This document shows, piece after piece, positions 44,701-56,992 of a stretch of DNA of 64,000 nucleotides. The stretch's first letter is position 1, and each line of letters begins with the position of its first letter. The DNA lies in the NCBI GenBank assembly GCA_963854835.1, contig OY978530.1:40652251-40716250 (forward strand), given 5' to 3'. Origin of the DNA: Megamerina dolium (taxonomy: Eukaryota > Arthropoda > Insecta > Diptera > Megamerinidae). Position numbers and translations under genes: made by a program. The notes below the pieces were generated by a model. That model saw only the letters and a program-made list of their open reading frames with translations, searched no databases and was not told the origin of the DNA.

Positions 44701-47450
44701 TTTCTCTATATTTCTTCTATATCACTTCTAAAACTGTAGTTTTCTACATTCATTTATGTATTTTTTTTCCTGTTTGGTTTTCCATGTTGATGCTGCACTT
44801 TGTCCACAGTCTAGTGCTTTCTAATTTTGATTTCAGGTATTTTTTTTAGGGTAACTATATTTCTTGAGGGACCCTATATTCTTGTAGGACATGAATGGAG
44901 AAATTTTTAGTATTATAATTTTTTGTATTTTTTGTATAGTAAAATTTTGTTTATTGTTAAAAATGAAGTAATAAAGGGAGCTAAAGGAAAAAAATAGTAA
45001 ATAACTAAATGTAATTCTCATACCATTCCCATAATTGTTAGCCACGAAATCATAAAACGTAATTTGATTCATGATGTATTATTATTATTATTTTTTTTTT
45101 TGTGCTTTTATCTGGAAATTGCTTATTTTAATAGATATTCTTATATGTTTTAATTATTTTAATTATCATATTTAGGAATTTAAAACTTTCATGCTCAAAA
45201 CTCAAATTTTCAAATTTGTGCGTTTGCTTGCGTTATATGCATTTTGTCTGTAATTTGGTTCTTGTACATATATCTACTTGTATATGCGTTATTATTTTGA
45301 GTGTCGTTTTCATGTTATTGTACAGGTGCTGCATTGCTGTGTATTTTGTTTCATATAGTCAAAGTGTTAATTTTATTATTATTGTTATTATGTCTTATAC
45401 GGAATTTTGTTCTTTGCATTTATGTAGCAGTACGTTTAGTCTGGAAATTTAATTCTCGTATATCAATGCTTTATATATTTTGTTCCCATGCTTTTATGCA
45501 TACTCGGCATTATGTTATTGTTTTTCTTTTTTTTTTGGAGAGTTATAGATGATAGAATTTAATATTAGTTTAATTTTGGTAATAAGGTTTTATTAAATTA
45601 TTATGGTATTTGTAGGTTAAAAGCGTTTTTTGTAAAAGCGCAAATGTTCAAAAAGCAAAAAACAACAATCGATGAACGGCCGAGCCAAACTTCTTTTCAT
45701 GATATGCATACTTGGTGGTTCAGTTGTTAGACTAATTTATTTTAGCAAATTCAATTTCTTTTATATATTCCTTAGTTTATGTACGCTAATACATAATCAC
45801 TCTTACTCCGAAATATAATTCATTGTTGTTGGTTACATTATTCGATAATTGATATATGTACATACATACTGTTACGTTAAAGAGATTAATAAAGAGAAAG
45901 ATATGAGCGCAGGTTAGTGGTAGGCTAAATACATGCAAATATGTGTGTGTGTGTATACTATTGTTTAAAATGATAATAACTAGCGAGAATACATATTTTA
46001 GTATAAACACACCGTTAGAATAAATGCAATAAAAAATAGACAAACACGACATTGACCTTGATTTTTAGAGAAATGATTTTAATAACTAAATACTAAAAAA
46101 ATAAACTTACAGTCGGCTAGGGCCGACATTATATATGCATATATAGATATATATATAAAAAGTTTACTCGAATATTCATCTTTTTCTTTTTGAGAAACAA
46201 TTTTAGCATATACTACTAATGTTATGAGGGTTCTAAAAGGGATAATTTAAAGGAGGTTTTTTAGATAATTCCGAGGCTTAGTATGGAAGCTTTATAAAAA
46301 GTAGACGTGGCTCAATTGTTGAAACAATTAATGTAATGTATATATTTTTTATATAATTTAGTGCACAATTGAGAATAAATAGTCTTATAATTCCATAATG
46401 AAGTATAATTGAGATATACTTCAACGTTTAAAACCACCAAACCACCTTCACTAAATTTTAATTTTGTGTATATTAGTGAGAAATATTTATAAAATATATG
46501 GAGACATATACTTTATAATATTATATACATAACATTTAGGTTACTTACTGTAAGTAACCTTTCTCAATGTGTTTTAAGATAAGTATTATAGAAATGGATT
46601 GACTTACAGTAATTCGGAAAAATATTTTTGGGGGAAATTGGTGGTTGCTGGTGGCAGCACGATTTACTAAAATCAGTTTTTAGTGTGTAAGAAGAAATAA
46701 ATAAAAAACCACAGCTGCTGATATGTATTATTATTGTTTTTGTATACACTCTGTTCCGCACACTTGTTCTTCTTCTTTTTTTTCTTTTATGTATATGTGG
46801 TCAACCACCTTTTACTAAGTTCTATATAGTCTCAGATTATATGTATAATGCATAAGTAAATAATTACGAATGCGAAAATTAGTGTTTTTAATTTAAATTT
46901 AAATTTTTATTATATGTATAAACGTTAATGTAAATGTTATTTTTTTATATTTCAATTATCACAAACTGCGATGGCTCGAAGGACCAATAAACAATCTGTT
47001 TAATATTTTTTAATTTCAATAAAACAATTCGAATGATAAAACTTTTAATTATTTTTTTCAATCGATTTTAATACGTTTTATTCACAATATTTGTTATAAG
47101 CTTTTTAATATGTTGTATGTTGTTTAACCACGATTTTAATGTATACATTTGCAAATGTGTTTTTATTTTAATGCTTATCTCAATTGTTTTGGGTTATACA
47201 TTTTAATTGCTCAATAAGTTTACTTCAAATTTTACAAATTTTAATTGTTTTTAATCGTAAAATTCCGAAATGTATTAAATTATTAGGGCTTTAAAGAAAA
47301 TATTTGTGAAAAAAGACTGCCGCCATGAAAACGCTTCGTCGCCGAAGAATATCAGATCATCAACACCGTCGCCATACAGACTAAGTGTCTAATCAATGTA
47401 AGCAGCGCCATCTGCCGGCAATAAATGGCATTAGCACAGGGTGGCCTAAG

Positions 47451-47451
<1 letters not shown>
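44701..47451. other. AT-rich DNA, no recognisable gene
   Basis: The longest stretch without recognised elements (2.7 kb). Frames of 60-90 codons are present on both strands but show no domains. Small inverted repeats occur: GTCGGC-TAGG-GCCGAC (46112-46127) and a near-perfect 23-bp palindrome AGGTTACTTAC/GTAAGTAACCT (46538-46560). It could be host intergenic or intronic DNA. Confidence 0.4.

Positions 47452-47539
<88 letters not shown>
47452..47539. repeat. (TA)n microsatellite
   Basis: TA tract on the left flank of Bari-like copy 2. Confidence 0.95.
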
Positions 47540-47542
<3 letters not shown>

Positions 47543-49190
47543 TGGCTCCCAGCTTATTTCGTACAGTGACAGTTTAAAAATTGCTGCAGTCGTAATTCCT
47601 AATATAGCAAAAATTTGAACAAAATATAAATGCCATTTTTGAAAGGAAGGTTTGTTTTTTATTTTCCAAAATTTACTTTTTCAAAATTTTAGTGTTTGAC
47701 ACTATAAAAAAATAAAATAAGAAAAAAATAGGAAAATTCATGTCACAGCTTATTTCGTACAGTCTCTTTAAGTTCAAACTAAAAACAAAGTAAGTTGATT
47801 TTAATATTTAGTATGACATCCCTTAGCGTTAATGACAGCCTGGAGTCTATTTGGCATTGAATCCACCAATTTTTGAGTGATGTCTGGTGTGATTTTTTTC
47901 CATTCCTCCATTAGTACCTTCTTTAGGTCTTGCTTATTAGAAATCTTGTGTGTTCTTATTTTATTGTCCAAAATAGACCAAAGATTTTCAATCACATTCA
48001 TGTCAGATGACTGTGGTGGTGGAGACATCAAGTGTGGGCAGTTCCAAATAAGCCAAGATTGCAAATCCCAGATTTATGTTTTGGGTCATTATCTTGGTAG
48101 TACCGAAATTCTTCCCGCAAACCCAGTTTGTCTGCACTTTGAAGTAAATTGTTTTTCAGAATCTCGAGGTACTTCATTTTGTCCATTGTTCCCTCAATAA
48201 AAACCAATTCACCTACTCCGGCTGCTGACATACAGGCCCAAACCATCACGCTACCGCCACCATGCTTCACTGTGGGCTTAAGGTTCTCCTTGTTTAGCTC
48301 GGTATTCGCTTTACGCCAAACATATGACATTCCGTCCGAGCCAAAAATATTAAACTTAGACTCATCCGCGAAAATAACGGTATTCCAGAACGCAGGAGTC
48401 TTAATAATATGCTCTTTGGCGTAGTCAAGTCGGCGTTGTATATTCATTTTTGAAATGAATGGTTTCTTTCGGGCTACTCGACCGTTCAAGTCATGATTGC
48501 GCAGCACACGTCGGACAGTTTCAGCACTGGATGATTTTCCTATTTCACGCTGAACCTCTGCAGCCAACTTCGGAGTGGATAACTTTGGATTTTTCTTAAT
48601 TTTTCGTACAATATAACGCTCGTCTGATGCGTTGAAAATCTTATTAGGTGCTTCTCTGCCCTTGTTCTCCAACCGATTTTCGCGAATGAAGCGTTGAATG
48701 ATGTATTGGACAGTTGAGGCACTTAAATTTGTCATTTCAGCAATTTTTCGCACACTCTGACCTTTCCTAAAATGGTTAATTACCAGTTTACGCTGTTCCA
48801 TCGTTGTACGACGACCCATAACGCTAAATGTTTAATTTACAGCACTTTAACTATTTAAAATAAGAATAATAAAAATTGTTATAATAGTTAAAAAGGTCCA
48901 AAAACTCATACAATTCAAAAAAACTTTGTAACTGCGCGGCAGAATGAAACTTACTTACATTGAAGTTTGTGTACGAAATAAGATGTGAGCTGAAAATCAG
49001 CTGATCAATAGTTTTTCTCTCTTGCATGACAAAAAGAACAATTTTTGGGGTTCCCCGTTTTCTTATTAGGTTTACTAAACACATACACAGACATCTACAT
49101 TCAAAACTTATCGATAAGTTTTTTAGTTTCGATGTTACAGCCATTTACATAAAAATATATACACTGTACGAAATAAGCTGTGAGCCACTG
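47540..49190 (-). mobile_element. Bari-like Tc1 transposon, copy 2 (1,651 bp)
   Basis: Same ends and IR/DR structure as the copy at 2766-4416 and the same total length, flanked by TA tracts. Differences are a handful of substitutions, one inserted base near 47813 and one deleted base near 48064. Confidence 0.92.
47801..48819 (-). pseudogene. Bari-like DD34E transposase, frameshifted
   Basis: The ATG at 48817-48819 opens 263 codons identical in design to the intact copy (HTH, FADESKF, HGGGSVMVWAC, YQDNDPKH). A one-base deletion near 48064 (GCAAATCCC versus GCACAATCCC) shifts the frame just after the second Asp. The remainder with SSDMNVIENLW continues in another frame to 47801. The catalytic E is therefore not translated with the rest. 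Its terminal repeats could still be mobilised by the intact transposase. Confidence 0.92.
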
Positions 49191-49193
49191 TAC

Positions 49194-49252
<59 letters not shown>

Positions 49253-49258
49253 TTATAT

Positions 49259-49304
<46 letters not shown>

Positions 49305-49306
49305 AC

Positions 49307-49366
<60 letters not shown>
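49191..49366. repeat. (TA)n microsatellite
   Basis: TA tract with TATTATATTATA and GTATACATA interruptions, joining Bari-like copy 2 to a minus-strand SINE piece. Confidence 0.93.
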
Positions 49367-49370
<4 letters not shown>

Positions 49371-49459
49371 CTTTTCGATATTAAATTTGCATCAGACGGG
49401 GATTGAACCACGACCAACAGATCAGAAGGCCAACACACTACCCACTGAAGTACGGCACC
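49367..49459 (-). mobile_element. tRNA-derived SINE, 5' part (copy 5)
   Basis: The minus strand reads GGTGCCGTACTTCAGTGGGT with a good B box GGTTCAATCCCC. Only the first 93 bp are present, ending AATATCGAAAAGATTTT next to the TA tract. Confidence 0.82.
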
Positions 49460-49554
49460 CACAACGAGAATGTACTATTAAAATAGTATTTCTATTTCTA
49501 ACTATAGTTAGAATTAGAAATACTATTATACCATTATTATTATAATTAAAAAAC

Positions 49555-50000
49555 TCTCGGGTAGAGTTTTTATCATTTCGCCTGTGACTTTATTATGGCC
49601 AGGAGCTTTCTTTGGGTTCACGTTGGAAAGGGCTTCGCTTAGTTCGCTCAGTGTTATTTTAGGAGGGTCCTTTACATCCCTTGAAATACTTACATCTGGT
49701 TGAAAGTCAATAACCTGCGGATTCGGTTGAATACAGTTCCTTTTTCTTCATAATTACGGGCCCAAGATCCATCGGTGGTTCAAGTTGCGTTGGAGTTTTT
49801 AACTTTTTAGCAGCTTTCCACAAGGAAAAATTGTTTGCTTTAAATGGCCCTAAGTTTTTCAGGTAGGGTTGCATTACACAGTTTTTTTCCTCAATGAGGG
49901 TGTGGAGGAGGGTTTCTCAACAATCTCTAGAGACGCATGAATGACACCATCCATGCGTCTTTTTATCTCAGCTGGTCTATTTTTAGCAACATTTGGGGTT
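49555..50000 (-). pseudogene. jockey-type LINE fragment
   Basis: Minus strand: MDGVIHASLEIVEKPSS, then FKANNFSLWKAAKKLKTPT and EALSNVNPKKAPGHNKVTGE with frameshifts. These correspond to the endonuclease-RT linker and RT start of a jockey-clade ORF2. It is a short, old fragment. Confidence 0.6.
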
Positions 50001-50735
50001 TATTGGTTGTACTTGGGCCCCCACTGTTACCTTGAGATTTTCCAACTATTTTCGTTTATAGCAATTAGCTAGCTTGTGTCCTGGCTTCTTACAAAAGAAA
50101 CATTTAGCTACTGGCTTATCGTGATTAGGCTCTTTATTTTCTTGGCTTCCCTTACTATATCTTGTTGTTGGAGTATTATTTCCCTGAGGCTTTGTATTGT
50201 TAGTAAATGAAGTACAATACCATTTAACTCATGCCCGTATTTTTTACACTTAATGTAATAGGGCATATTTTTTCTCTTAAAATATTTGCTACTGGCGCGC
50301 CCCTTTTTGTCGCAGAAGGAACAGGTAGGAAATTTCGTTTGGTTATTTTGGGTATTTACTTTATTATTTTAGTACTTGTCTGGTTTGAGTGGCACCATAT
50401 CATTTCTCTTTTGGTGGAATATTACTGACCTCAGTCTGTTGATCGTCATAAGAATATAGTGGTGTATTGAGACTTACATTGGCTCCCATATTGAGCTCAT
50501 TGTATCATTGTCCTCTTTTGAACAGAATACTCGTGTTTACGGCCTCCTCTGCTAGTTATTCTTGCGTGCCTTTCTTACCTAGCATATGGGTCTTGAGCAG
50601 TGGGTCTCGAACACCAGATATGAGAGATGTCCATGCGTACTGTTCTGGCTCCTTAAGCAACACTTGGTATCCAATTCATCCGTATGCATTCTTAATACAC
50701 TATACCGCCATGAGTATTAAGTCGTGGAGAGACTG
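50001..50735 (-). pseudogene. Gag-like remnant with a CCHC knuckle
   Basis: Minus strand: KCFFCKKPGHKLANCYKRK is a CCHC zinc knuckle (C-x2-C-x4-H-x4-C). Upstream in the gag direction lie GNNTPTTRYSKG, AEEAVNTSILFKRGQ and IRDPLLKTHMLG-like pieces in shifting frames. The sequence is shared in shorter form with 55904-56290. It could be gag of an LTR element or ORF1 of the adjacent jockey fragment, since both carry CCHC knuckles. Confidence 0.5.
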
Positions 50736-50739
50736 AATA

Positions 50740-52680
50740 GCGTCAATCCGAACAAGTCCGGATTTTTCCAATACCGAAGTCAAAACAAAACGCAAAACTT
50801 TTTTGCAGAGAGCAATCGGACATTCTCTTGTCCCATCTACAGGGCTCCTCAGCCGCTAAAATGATGTGAGAGGTTCAAAAAGAGAAGAGACTACAAGGGA
50901 AAATATTCAGGGAAGGTATCACACGATGCTTCACATATAAGCTGACAGTATTCCAAATAGCAACACCAACGTTTTGGTGTAAACCTTTACACTCCAGTCT
51001 ACCAATCAGAAGAAGAGCACAGAGCAAACGAGAAGCCCCCAGAGAAACCCTAGATCTCAAGACGGGTCATTTGAAGATGAGCAACCCTGTTCATCATGCT
51101 CCAAATGTATTTCAAACTTGTAAGTAAACTTCATATAAAGAAAAAACACTTCTGCCCATAGCTCTTGTCTCTATAGAGCATCTTGGAGAAACTCACAAGG
51201 TTCGAGCACTCAATGACCAAGGTTCTCAAAGAACATTCGCTTCATCTAAGGTACAAAATCGGCTAAGGCTTACCACGCAAGCAACGAACATTGAAAATTC
51301 TGGAATGAGTGGCAAAACCATCCAAAACTCTAACCAGATTTGTACTGTTACATAAGTAGCTCGAAAGGCTAATAAAAAGTTACAAACACGGGAAGTTGTA
51401 CTCCCACAATTGACCAAGATCCTTTCAACATTCAAAATTGCCCAGCTCGATTGGCAACAATTCAAATTATTAGATTTGGCTGACCCGAATTGCTTCGTTC
51501 AGCGATTTGCGGTAGCGATTTGATTCCTCAAAACCTCCTAACCAGAATTCGTTATAATATCTGTGGAAGTATCCTTGCATACCTTGGATACAATATTTGG
51601 CTGGATAATTAGTGGCCCCCTCGCTGAAAAAGTGTCAACATTTTAGACACAAGTACGGGAAGATTCCAATGAACTTCTTAATCATCAACTACGGAAGTTT
51701 TTGGGACAAGTAAAAGTGCGTCAGCCAGCTTAAGTCTCGAAAGAAGATCTAGTCAATGAAGATTACTTCTGGTAGATCGGTTGGAAGATACGTAGTCCGG
51801 CTTCCGTTTAAATCCAGTTTTCACACTCTTATGGCTCTTGGTCACCCCCGAATCATAATCTATAAACAATTTCTCAGTATCGACTAAAATTTCTCAAAGA
51901 AATGCAGTCTCAAAGCCATCTTTGATGAGGTTTTCGAGGAATACCTCATTTTGAATCATGTGGAACACACAGGCTCGCATGAAATAATCTCTAATGGCAA
52001 GTATTTCTCCTTTTACGTGCCAAATCATGCAGTGGTGAAGCCGGAAAAGAAAACCACCAAGTGCGTGTTATTTTTAATGCACCAACGATGTACTTCATAT
52101 ACGTCCCACATTACAACCAGATTTCGTGGTTCTTATCCTGAGGTCAAGACTATTTGAATTCGTTTTTAATGGTGATGTACAGAAGATGTACCGACAAATT
52201 CTTTTTCGCCATGACGACCAAGATTTCCACGGAATAATCCTATGCAGGTCCGCAAATCGTCCAACTATTTTCGACTGAAGACAGTTATTTTTGTGTAAAC
52301 TTCGCTCCATATCTAGCCATTAGAACTTTACAACAATTGGCTAAGGATTCCAAGAAGAATTTTCCTCTCGCGGAAAAAATAATCTTCAAAGTTCTTATAC
52401 AATTTCAAATGCAGTCGAATCTTTATTACAAGTAATACAAGTCCTCAACTCCACAGGATTTCCATTACAAAAGATCACTGCAAATTATCCAAAAATTTTA
52501 GAAGAAATCCCAAAACTAAAACTTCTTGATTCTGATCTAAAATTTGAAAGTGCTGGTGCCGCAAAAACCTTTGGCATACAATGGAATGCATTGACTGATA
52601 CATTATCGTACTCGGTATCGCCCATCGAAGCAACATCTGCTGCTACCAAGCGATAAATTTTGAAACAAGTACAGAATAGC
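50740..52680 (+). pseudogene. BEL/Pao retrotransposon gag-pol remnant
   Basis: Plus-strand pieces in order: a damaged zinc knuckle (CPIYRAPQPLK then CERFKK near 50830-50875), the protease-type KVRALNDQGSQRTFASSKVQ (51196-51265), LDTIFGWIISGPLAEKV (51588-51635), an RT start with EEYLILNHVEHTGS and YFSFYVPNHAVVKPEKKTTK (51930-52060), DVQKMYRQILFRHDDQDFHG (52172-52232), NFAPYLAIRTLQQLAKDSKK (52300-52358) and AGAAKTFGIQWNALTDTLSY (52553-52615). The block carrying the YVDD centre is missing. No frame is long. It stops at the inverted-repeat structure at 52671. Confidence 0.8.
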
Positions 52681-53099
52681 CCACTTAAAGGAAAAAAAAT
52701 TACTTTAAATAGAGCCTATTTTTTTAAATACAAAAAACCCAAATTTGTTTATCGCTAACGCCCATATAAGGCGTGGCTCAAGGTCAAATTTGAGATCGAA
52801 ATTACTCAATAAATTCGCTATTTGAACCATGATCAAGGCCATACAATTACATTTTCAATGGTATATAACGCATATTTTAAGAAAATATTTATATATTTTT
52901 AATATTTTTTTGAAGTTGATACTTCATGTGTCTAAATATATATATAGGTCAATAGGTATGTCTTCAAATTTACATGCTGAACAAATTTTCGTGTGAAATT
53001 TTTCATTTGAAAGCAGTGCATTCTAGATTGCCGACAAGTGAGAATATTCATACGAAAATTTATTCAGGATAAGCCTGTTAGTTTTGCGATAAAAGTCTG

Positions 53100-53640
53100 T
53101 CTTGATAGCCCGATCTTTGGCCGGGCGCAAAAAAAAAAAACCTTATAGTCCAGAAGCCGGCTTCGCGACAATCAATATAACATATTACAATCCATTTTAC
53201 ATATTACAACAAAGATATCTATTATATACAGAACATGAACGCTACCTCTAAACATAACCATCTTAAGTTGTGGCTGATTTCACCAGTTTAAATTTATTAC
53301 CATTAACACATTTATAATCACCCTCCCGTGGAATTAAATTCCATTCCATTAGCTGAGTGATTGCGTTATTGGAAACACTAAAACCATCCGTGAACTCGAA
53401 CTATAAATTTTTGAACAATCCAAATCACTCATTTTAACAACTCAATCAACAAAAACATAATCAATGACAGCAATTCCCAATAATTGTTATATTTTGAAAC
53501 GGGGCTTTGAAAAGTATAACCCGCAGCACATTCTTTATTCCCGGCCAATAGCATTTTACATAAACAATGTTGTCTTTATCGAATTAGAAGAAAGTGATCA
53601 TTATAATTACTATATTATATAATATTATACCAATTTTCTT
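53100..53640 (-). other. Unassigned sequence with a possible coding remnant
   Basis: On the minus strand near 53280-53410 a frame reads FEFTDGFSVSNNAITQLMEW and NLIPREGDYKCVNGNKFKLV, which looks protein-like but matches no family I recognise. The rest has no clear content. Confidence 0.3.
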
Positions 53641-53664
53641 TAAATTCTTTTATTTACATTTTTT

Positions 53665-54880
53665 TTTTTTAAATACTAAGCATTTATTGAATCTTTCTAA
53701 TATACCTAGAAACTAACAATAAGTATTCAAATCTTACAAACTAACTAAAATTATGTGATATTCCCTACGTTCCATCACAAGTTGTTGAGTCGCGAGGTAT
53801 AGCAATTTCACAGCATATTCAGTGTGTCTTTTCTTTTTAATCGACGATGCCCCGTGCTCAGCAACAATTGCCTAGCAAGGGGATTCAGATGATTGTGTAA
53901 TTTTTGAATGTAGCTTCTGCAAGACATTGCAACTTCCTCAGAAATTGTGGGTACATTTAAATCTCGATGGATGTTAACGTTTCTCATATACCAAGGCGCG
54001 TTTACAATAATTCGCAGACACTTGGATTGTATTCGCTGCAATTTTTCGATATTTGAGAGAGATGCGATGCCCCAAAACTGAATATCATAAGTCCAGATTG
54101 GCTTCAAGATTGCTTTACGATATATAATAGTACTTTGTATTTGAGATTCTACTTTGAGCTTTTGTGTAACAGCCACCATAATTGATTAATTTTAAGCTTG
54201 ATCTGAGTTTTCTTTGGCTCTATGTGATTTTTCCAGGTCAGCCTTCTGTCGAGGTGAATACCCAAGTACTTTGTTGAGGAACATTGTGGAACTGATTGGC
54301 CATTAATTTTAAGTGGGGGGACATGTATCTAGCCTTAGCGTGAAGGTTACATGTACGCTCTTTGATTCATTGACTTTTACACGCCAGATTTCGAGCGAGA
54401 GCACAATATTGCTGTATCATCAGCAAAGGTCGATATGAACGTATAGTTATTGTTGGGCATATCTGAAGTATATACGAGATACAGTAAGGGGCCCAAAATG
54501 CTTCCTTGAGGAACGCCAGCGTGAATATCCAATAGATTTGTTGTGTAATCCTTGTGATGTACGAGAAATTGTCTTTTCGTGAGGTAGCTACTGAGCAATG
54601 AGGAGATATTTGCAGGCAGTAATAATTTGAGTTTGTAAATAAGGCCATCATGCCATACTTTATCGAAAGCTTCAGTGATATCAAGAAAGACTGCTGAGCA
54701 ATACTTTTTTTCTTCAAAAGTGTTCCTTATCAGAGTTACAATGCGGTGGACTTGTTCAATTGTGCCGTGCTGTTTTCCAAATCCAAACTGATGTTGGGGA
54801 ATCTGTTGGTTGAGATTAATAAATGGAGTTATATTCATGACAAGTAGCTTTTCGAATACTTTAGAGAGTAGTTATCACTA
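53665..54880 (-). mobile_element. jockey-clade LINE fragment, minus strand
   Basis: Related to 35590-36839, about 93% identical. The 3' poly-A appears as poly-T at 53657-53670. 5' truncation is at about 54870, within SKVFEKLL. A stretch equivalent to about 36060-36330 is shortened and shifted. Confidence 0.9.
53808..54838 (-). pseudogene. jockey reverse transcriptase, truncated and frameshifted
   Basis: 54838-54377 encodes QHQFGFGKQHGTIEQVHRIV, AVFLDITEAFDKVWHDGLIY, HAGVPQGSILGPLLYLVYT and TFADDTAILC with FADD intact, then a frame loss near 54380. 54179-53808 encodes ILKPIWTYDIQFWGIASLSN and the C-terminal RRLKRKDTLNML. The family end is the same as at 36688. Confidence 0.9.
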
Positions 54881-55576
54881 TTATTTTCCTTTGTCTTAAT
54901 ACCTTTTCCATATACACTTAATTGCAGTTGACAAAGTATGAAGATACAAAAATATTAAAAATACATAAAAAATTAAAAAAAAAAAATATTTTTAATACAC
55001 CGTTGGAAAGGAATATGTATGCCCTTGAATATGGTTTTAAATTTTTTATAGGTCAATAGTGATTATTTTCGAAAAAAAATTTTATTTTGATCCTAACTTT
55101 TAAAATGTTGAGTATAGGTTATAAATGTTATATATTAAAAGGTATTAAAAAGACCTTTTGATATCCATATTGAAAGAAAAAATGTCGAATTTAGTGAGTA
55201 ATTTCGATCGCAAATTTTAACTTTGATCTTGAGCTCGTACATATATGGGCGTTAGCGAAAAACAATTTTGGTTTTCTATATTCACAAAAATATGCTCAAT
55301 ACGAAGAAATTTTTTTTTTTTCCTTTAAGTGGGCTGTTCTGTTCTGATATTTTTTCTTTAATGTTTAATAAATTTGGGTCTGGCTTAATTGTTTCTAATA
55401 TTTTAGTAACGCTATTGTTGTTATTCGTTTCCTTAAAAATATTTATTTTGTAAGTTATGTCGTACTCCACGTGACCCGTATGATTAAGTGTAGTTATATT
55501 TATTTGAGCTCATTATTAACGATATGCGAACCTGTATTCGTGTTGAGCATAGAGACATATTCTCTGTGGCAACAAA

Positions 55577-55903
55577 TCATCCAAATACACCATTATTATT
55601 TTTCCTTGAATATAGTTTTTTGCTATCATATTCTTTCACTGCTAATGATTTTGCTAAACTGGTATCTGCCATAGGGTTTTCTAGTAAAATGAGTTTTCCA
55701 TTTTTTGCTTCCTTACACGGAAATTCAATGAACATATCATCTACATCAGAGACTCGCAAACAGTAATTATGTTTGCCATTGCTGGATGGGAAAGATGGGC
55801 CAACAATCCCTCTGGACGCCTGACTACCATGTTCCACAATCTTATTATCTGACGTGTAGGGTGTGTCGAGAAACTCAAAAGACTCATGACTAACTCCTTT
55901 CAC
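55577..55903 (-). CDS. Unassigned 108-codon open frame
   Basis: An uninterrupted minus-strand frame with VEHGSQASRGIVGPSFPSSN, CLRVSDVDDMFIEFPCKEAK and ILLENPMADTSLAKSLAVKE. Composition and lack of stops suggest real coding origin, but I do not recognise a family. It is adjacent to a gag-like remnant (55904-56290) on the same strand and is probably retroelement-derived. Confidence 0.35.
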   Translation of the reverse strand: MKGVSHESFEFLDTPYTSDNKIVEHGSQASRGIVGPSFPSSNGKHNYCLRVSDVDDMFIEFPCKEAKNGKLILLENPMADTSLAKSLAVKEYDSKKLYSRKNNNGVFG

Positions 55904-56290
55904 TTCAGCTGGCCTACTTCTAGCAATATTTTCAAAATCCCAGCTTATTTTGGAGATCCCAGTTTATTGACCCGGTTTATGGCCCGACGTAGTTTCTCTG
56001 AAACTTTTTCAATTGTTTGCATTTGTGTCCTGGCTTTGTGGTGTATTGAGACCTGCATTGTCCCCCTATTGAACTGACTGTGAGAATACTCGTGTTTACG
56101 GGCTCCTCTGCAATTTCTTCTAACAAGCCTTCTTACCTAGCATATGGGTCTTAAGACCTCAAAGATCAGATGCAGGATGTTCTCGAGTACCCCTCTAACT
56201 TCTTTTGCAATGCTTGGTCTTCAAATCTCACGTATGCACTCTTAATACACTGCGTCGCTGTGGATTTTAAAAATGAACTGGAAATAGATC
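55904..56290 (-). pseudogene. Gag-like remnant, second copy
   Basis: Shares GTGGTGTATTGAGAC, ATACTCGTGTTTACGG, CTTACCTAGCATATGGGTCT and the end ACTCTTAATACACT-type words with 50230-50710 in the same orientation, but lacks the zinc-knuckle portion. No frame is open for long. Confidence 0.5.
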
Positions 56291-56299
56291 GAATACTGC

Positions 56300-56990
56300 G
56301 TTGAACGTTGTACGTAAAACATCTTATATATACTTCGCAGTATCTTACCGGCTGTGCCAACATGTTGTGTATTATTTTCCCAGAACACTTACTAAATACC
56401 TAACGCTAGACTCAAGGATGTAATACACAGGATTCGCACATAAACCCGAGCTCCTAAGTATTGCGAGTCCTACTATAACACTGGTTAGCTGAAAACGGTG
56501 TGAATTGTACTTGCGCTTTTATGTCTTCACATTATTACTGGTTCTATTCACATTACTTTCAATTAAAATTACTTATTTAACTAATTCTGGAGGGCCTCGT
56601 AGGGATCGCAGTATTTTAATTTTCACTATTGCTTGTCCACTGACAATTCACAACACAACCCCGTCTTTAGTAATCTTGCAGCTTACATGCAGTTTTTTCT
56701 AAAACTATCCAAAGACAAATCTACCCACATACCCTACCTTACCCTTCAATCTACAATCTATTCACACCAAATGTGTGTATGTATGTACTCATTGTGTTGG
56801 AAAGTAACTTTTCAATTCTTACACATGAGTAGTCCATATGACTTTAGTTATTATAGTATGCCTAAACATTGTTGGTATGCTTGCGTAAGAGCAAAACTAC
56901 AAATTGTGTGGGAAACTGCTTTGTAAGCATTTGCACACCCAATTGCAACTCATGTGCCTCAATGTTTTGGGATTCCACAATTGTAAGAAC
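56300..56990. other. No recognisable gene
   Basis: AT-rich flank. Short frames show no family features. Confidence 0.4.
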
Positions 56991-56992
56991 TA

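Larger units (their letters stand above)
52671..55342. repeat. Large inverted-repeat (foldback-like) structure
   Basis: ACAGAATAGCCCACTTAAAG at 52671-52690 is complemented by the sequence ending at 55342. Similarity continues inwards with interruptions for about 200 bp on each side (shared CGCTAACGCCCATATA and TCGAAATTACTCA). The interior holds an unknown coding remnant and a jockey fragment. The outer sharp ends suggest a mobile element of foldback or long-TIR type interrupted by jockey. No transposase was recognised. Confidence 0.55.

Noticed and set aside
46112..46160. Helitron-like 3' hairpin (GTCGGC/GCCGAC)
   Set aside because: The stem is only 6 bp and there is no CTRR end at the right distance, and no Rep/helicase sequence nearby.
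44833..46761. Frames of 60-90 codons as small host genes
   Set aside because: All are low-complexity, hydrophobic translations of AT-rich DNA without start context or homology that I recognise.
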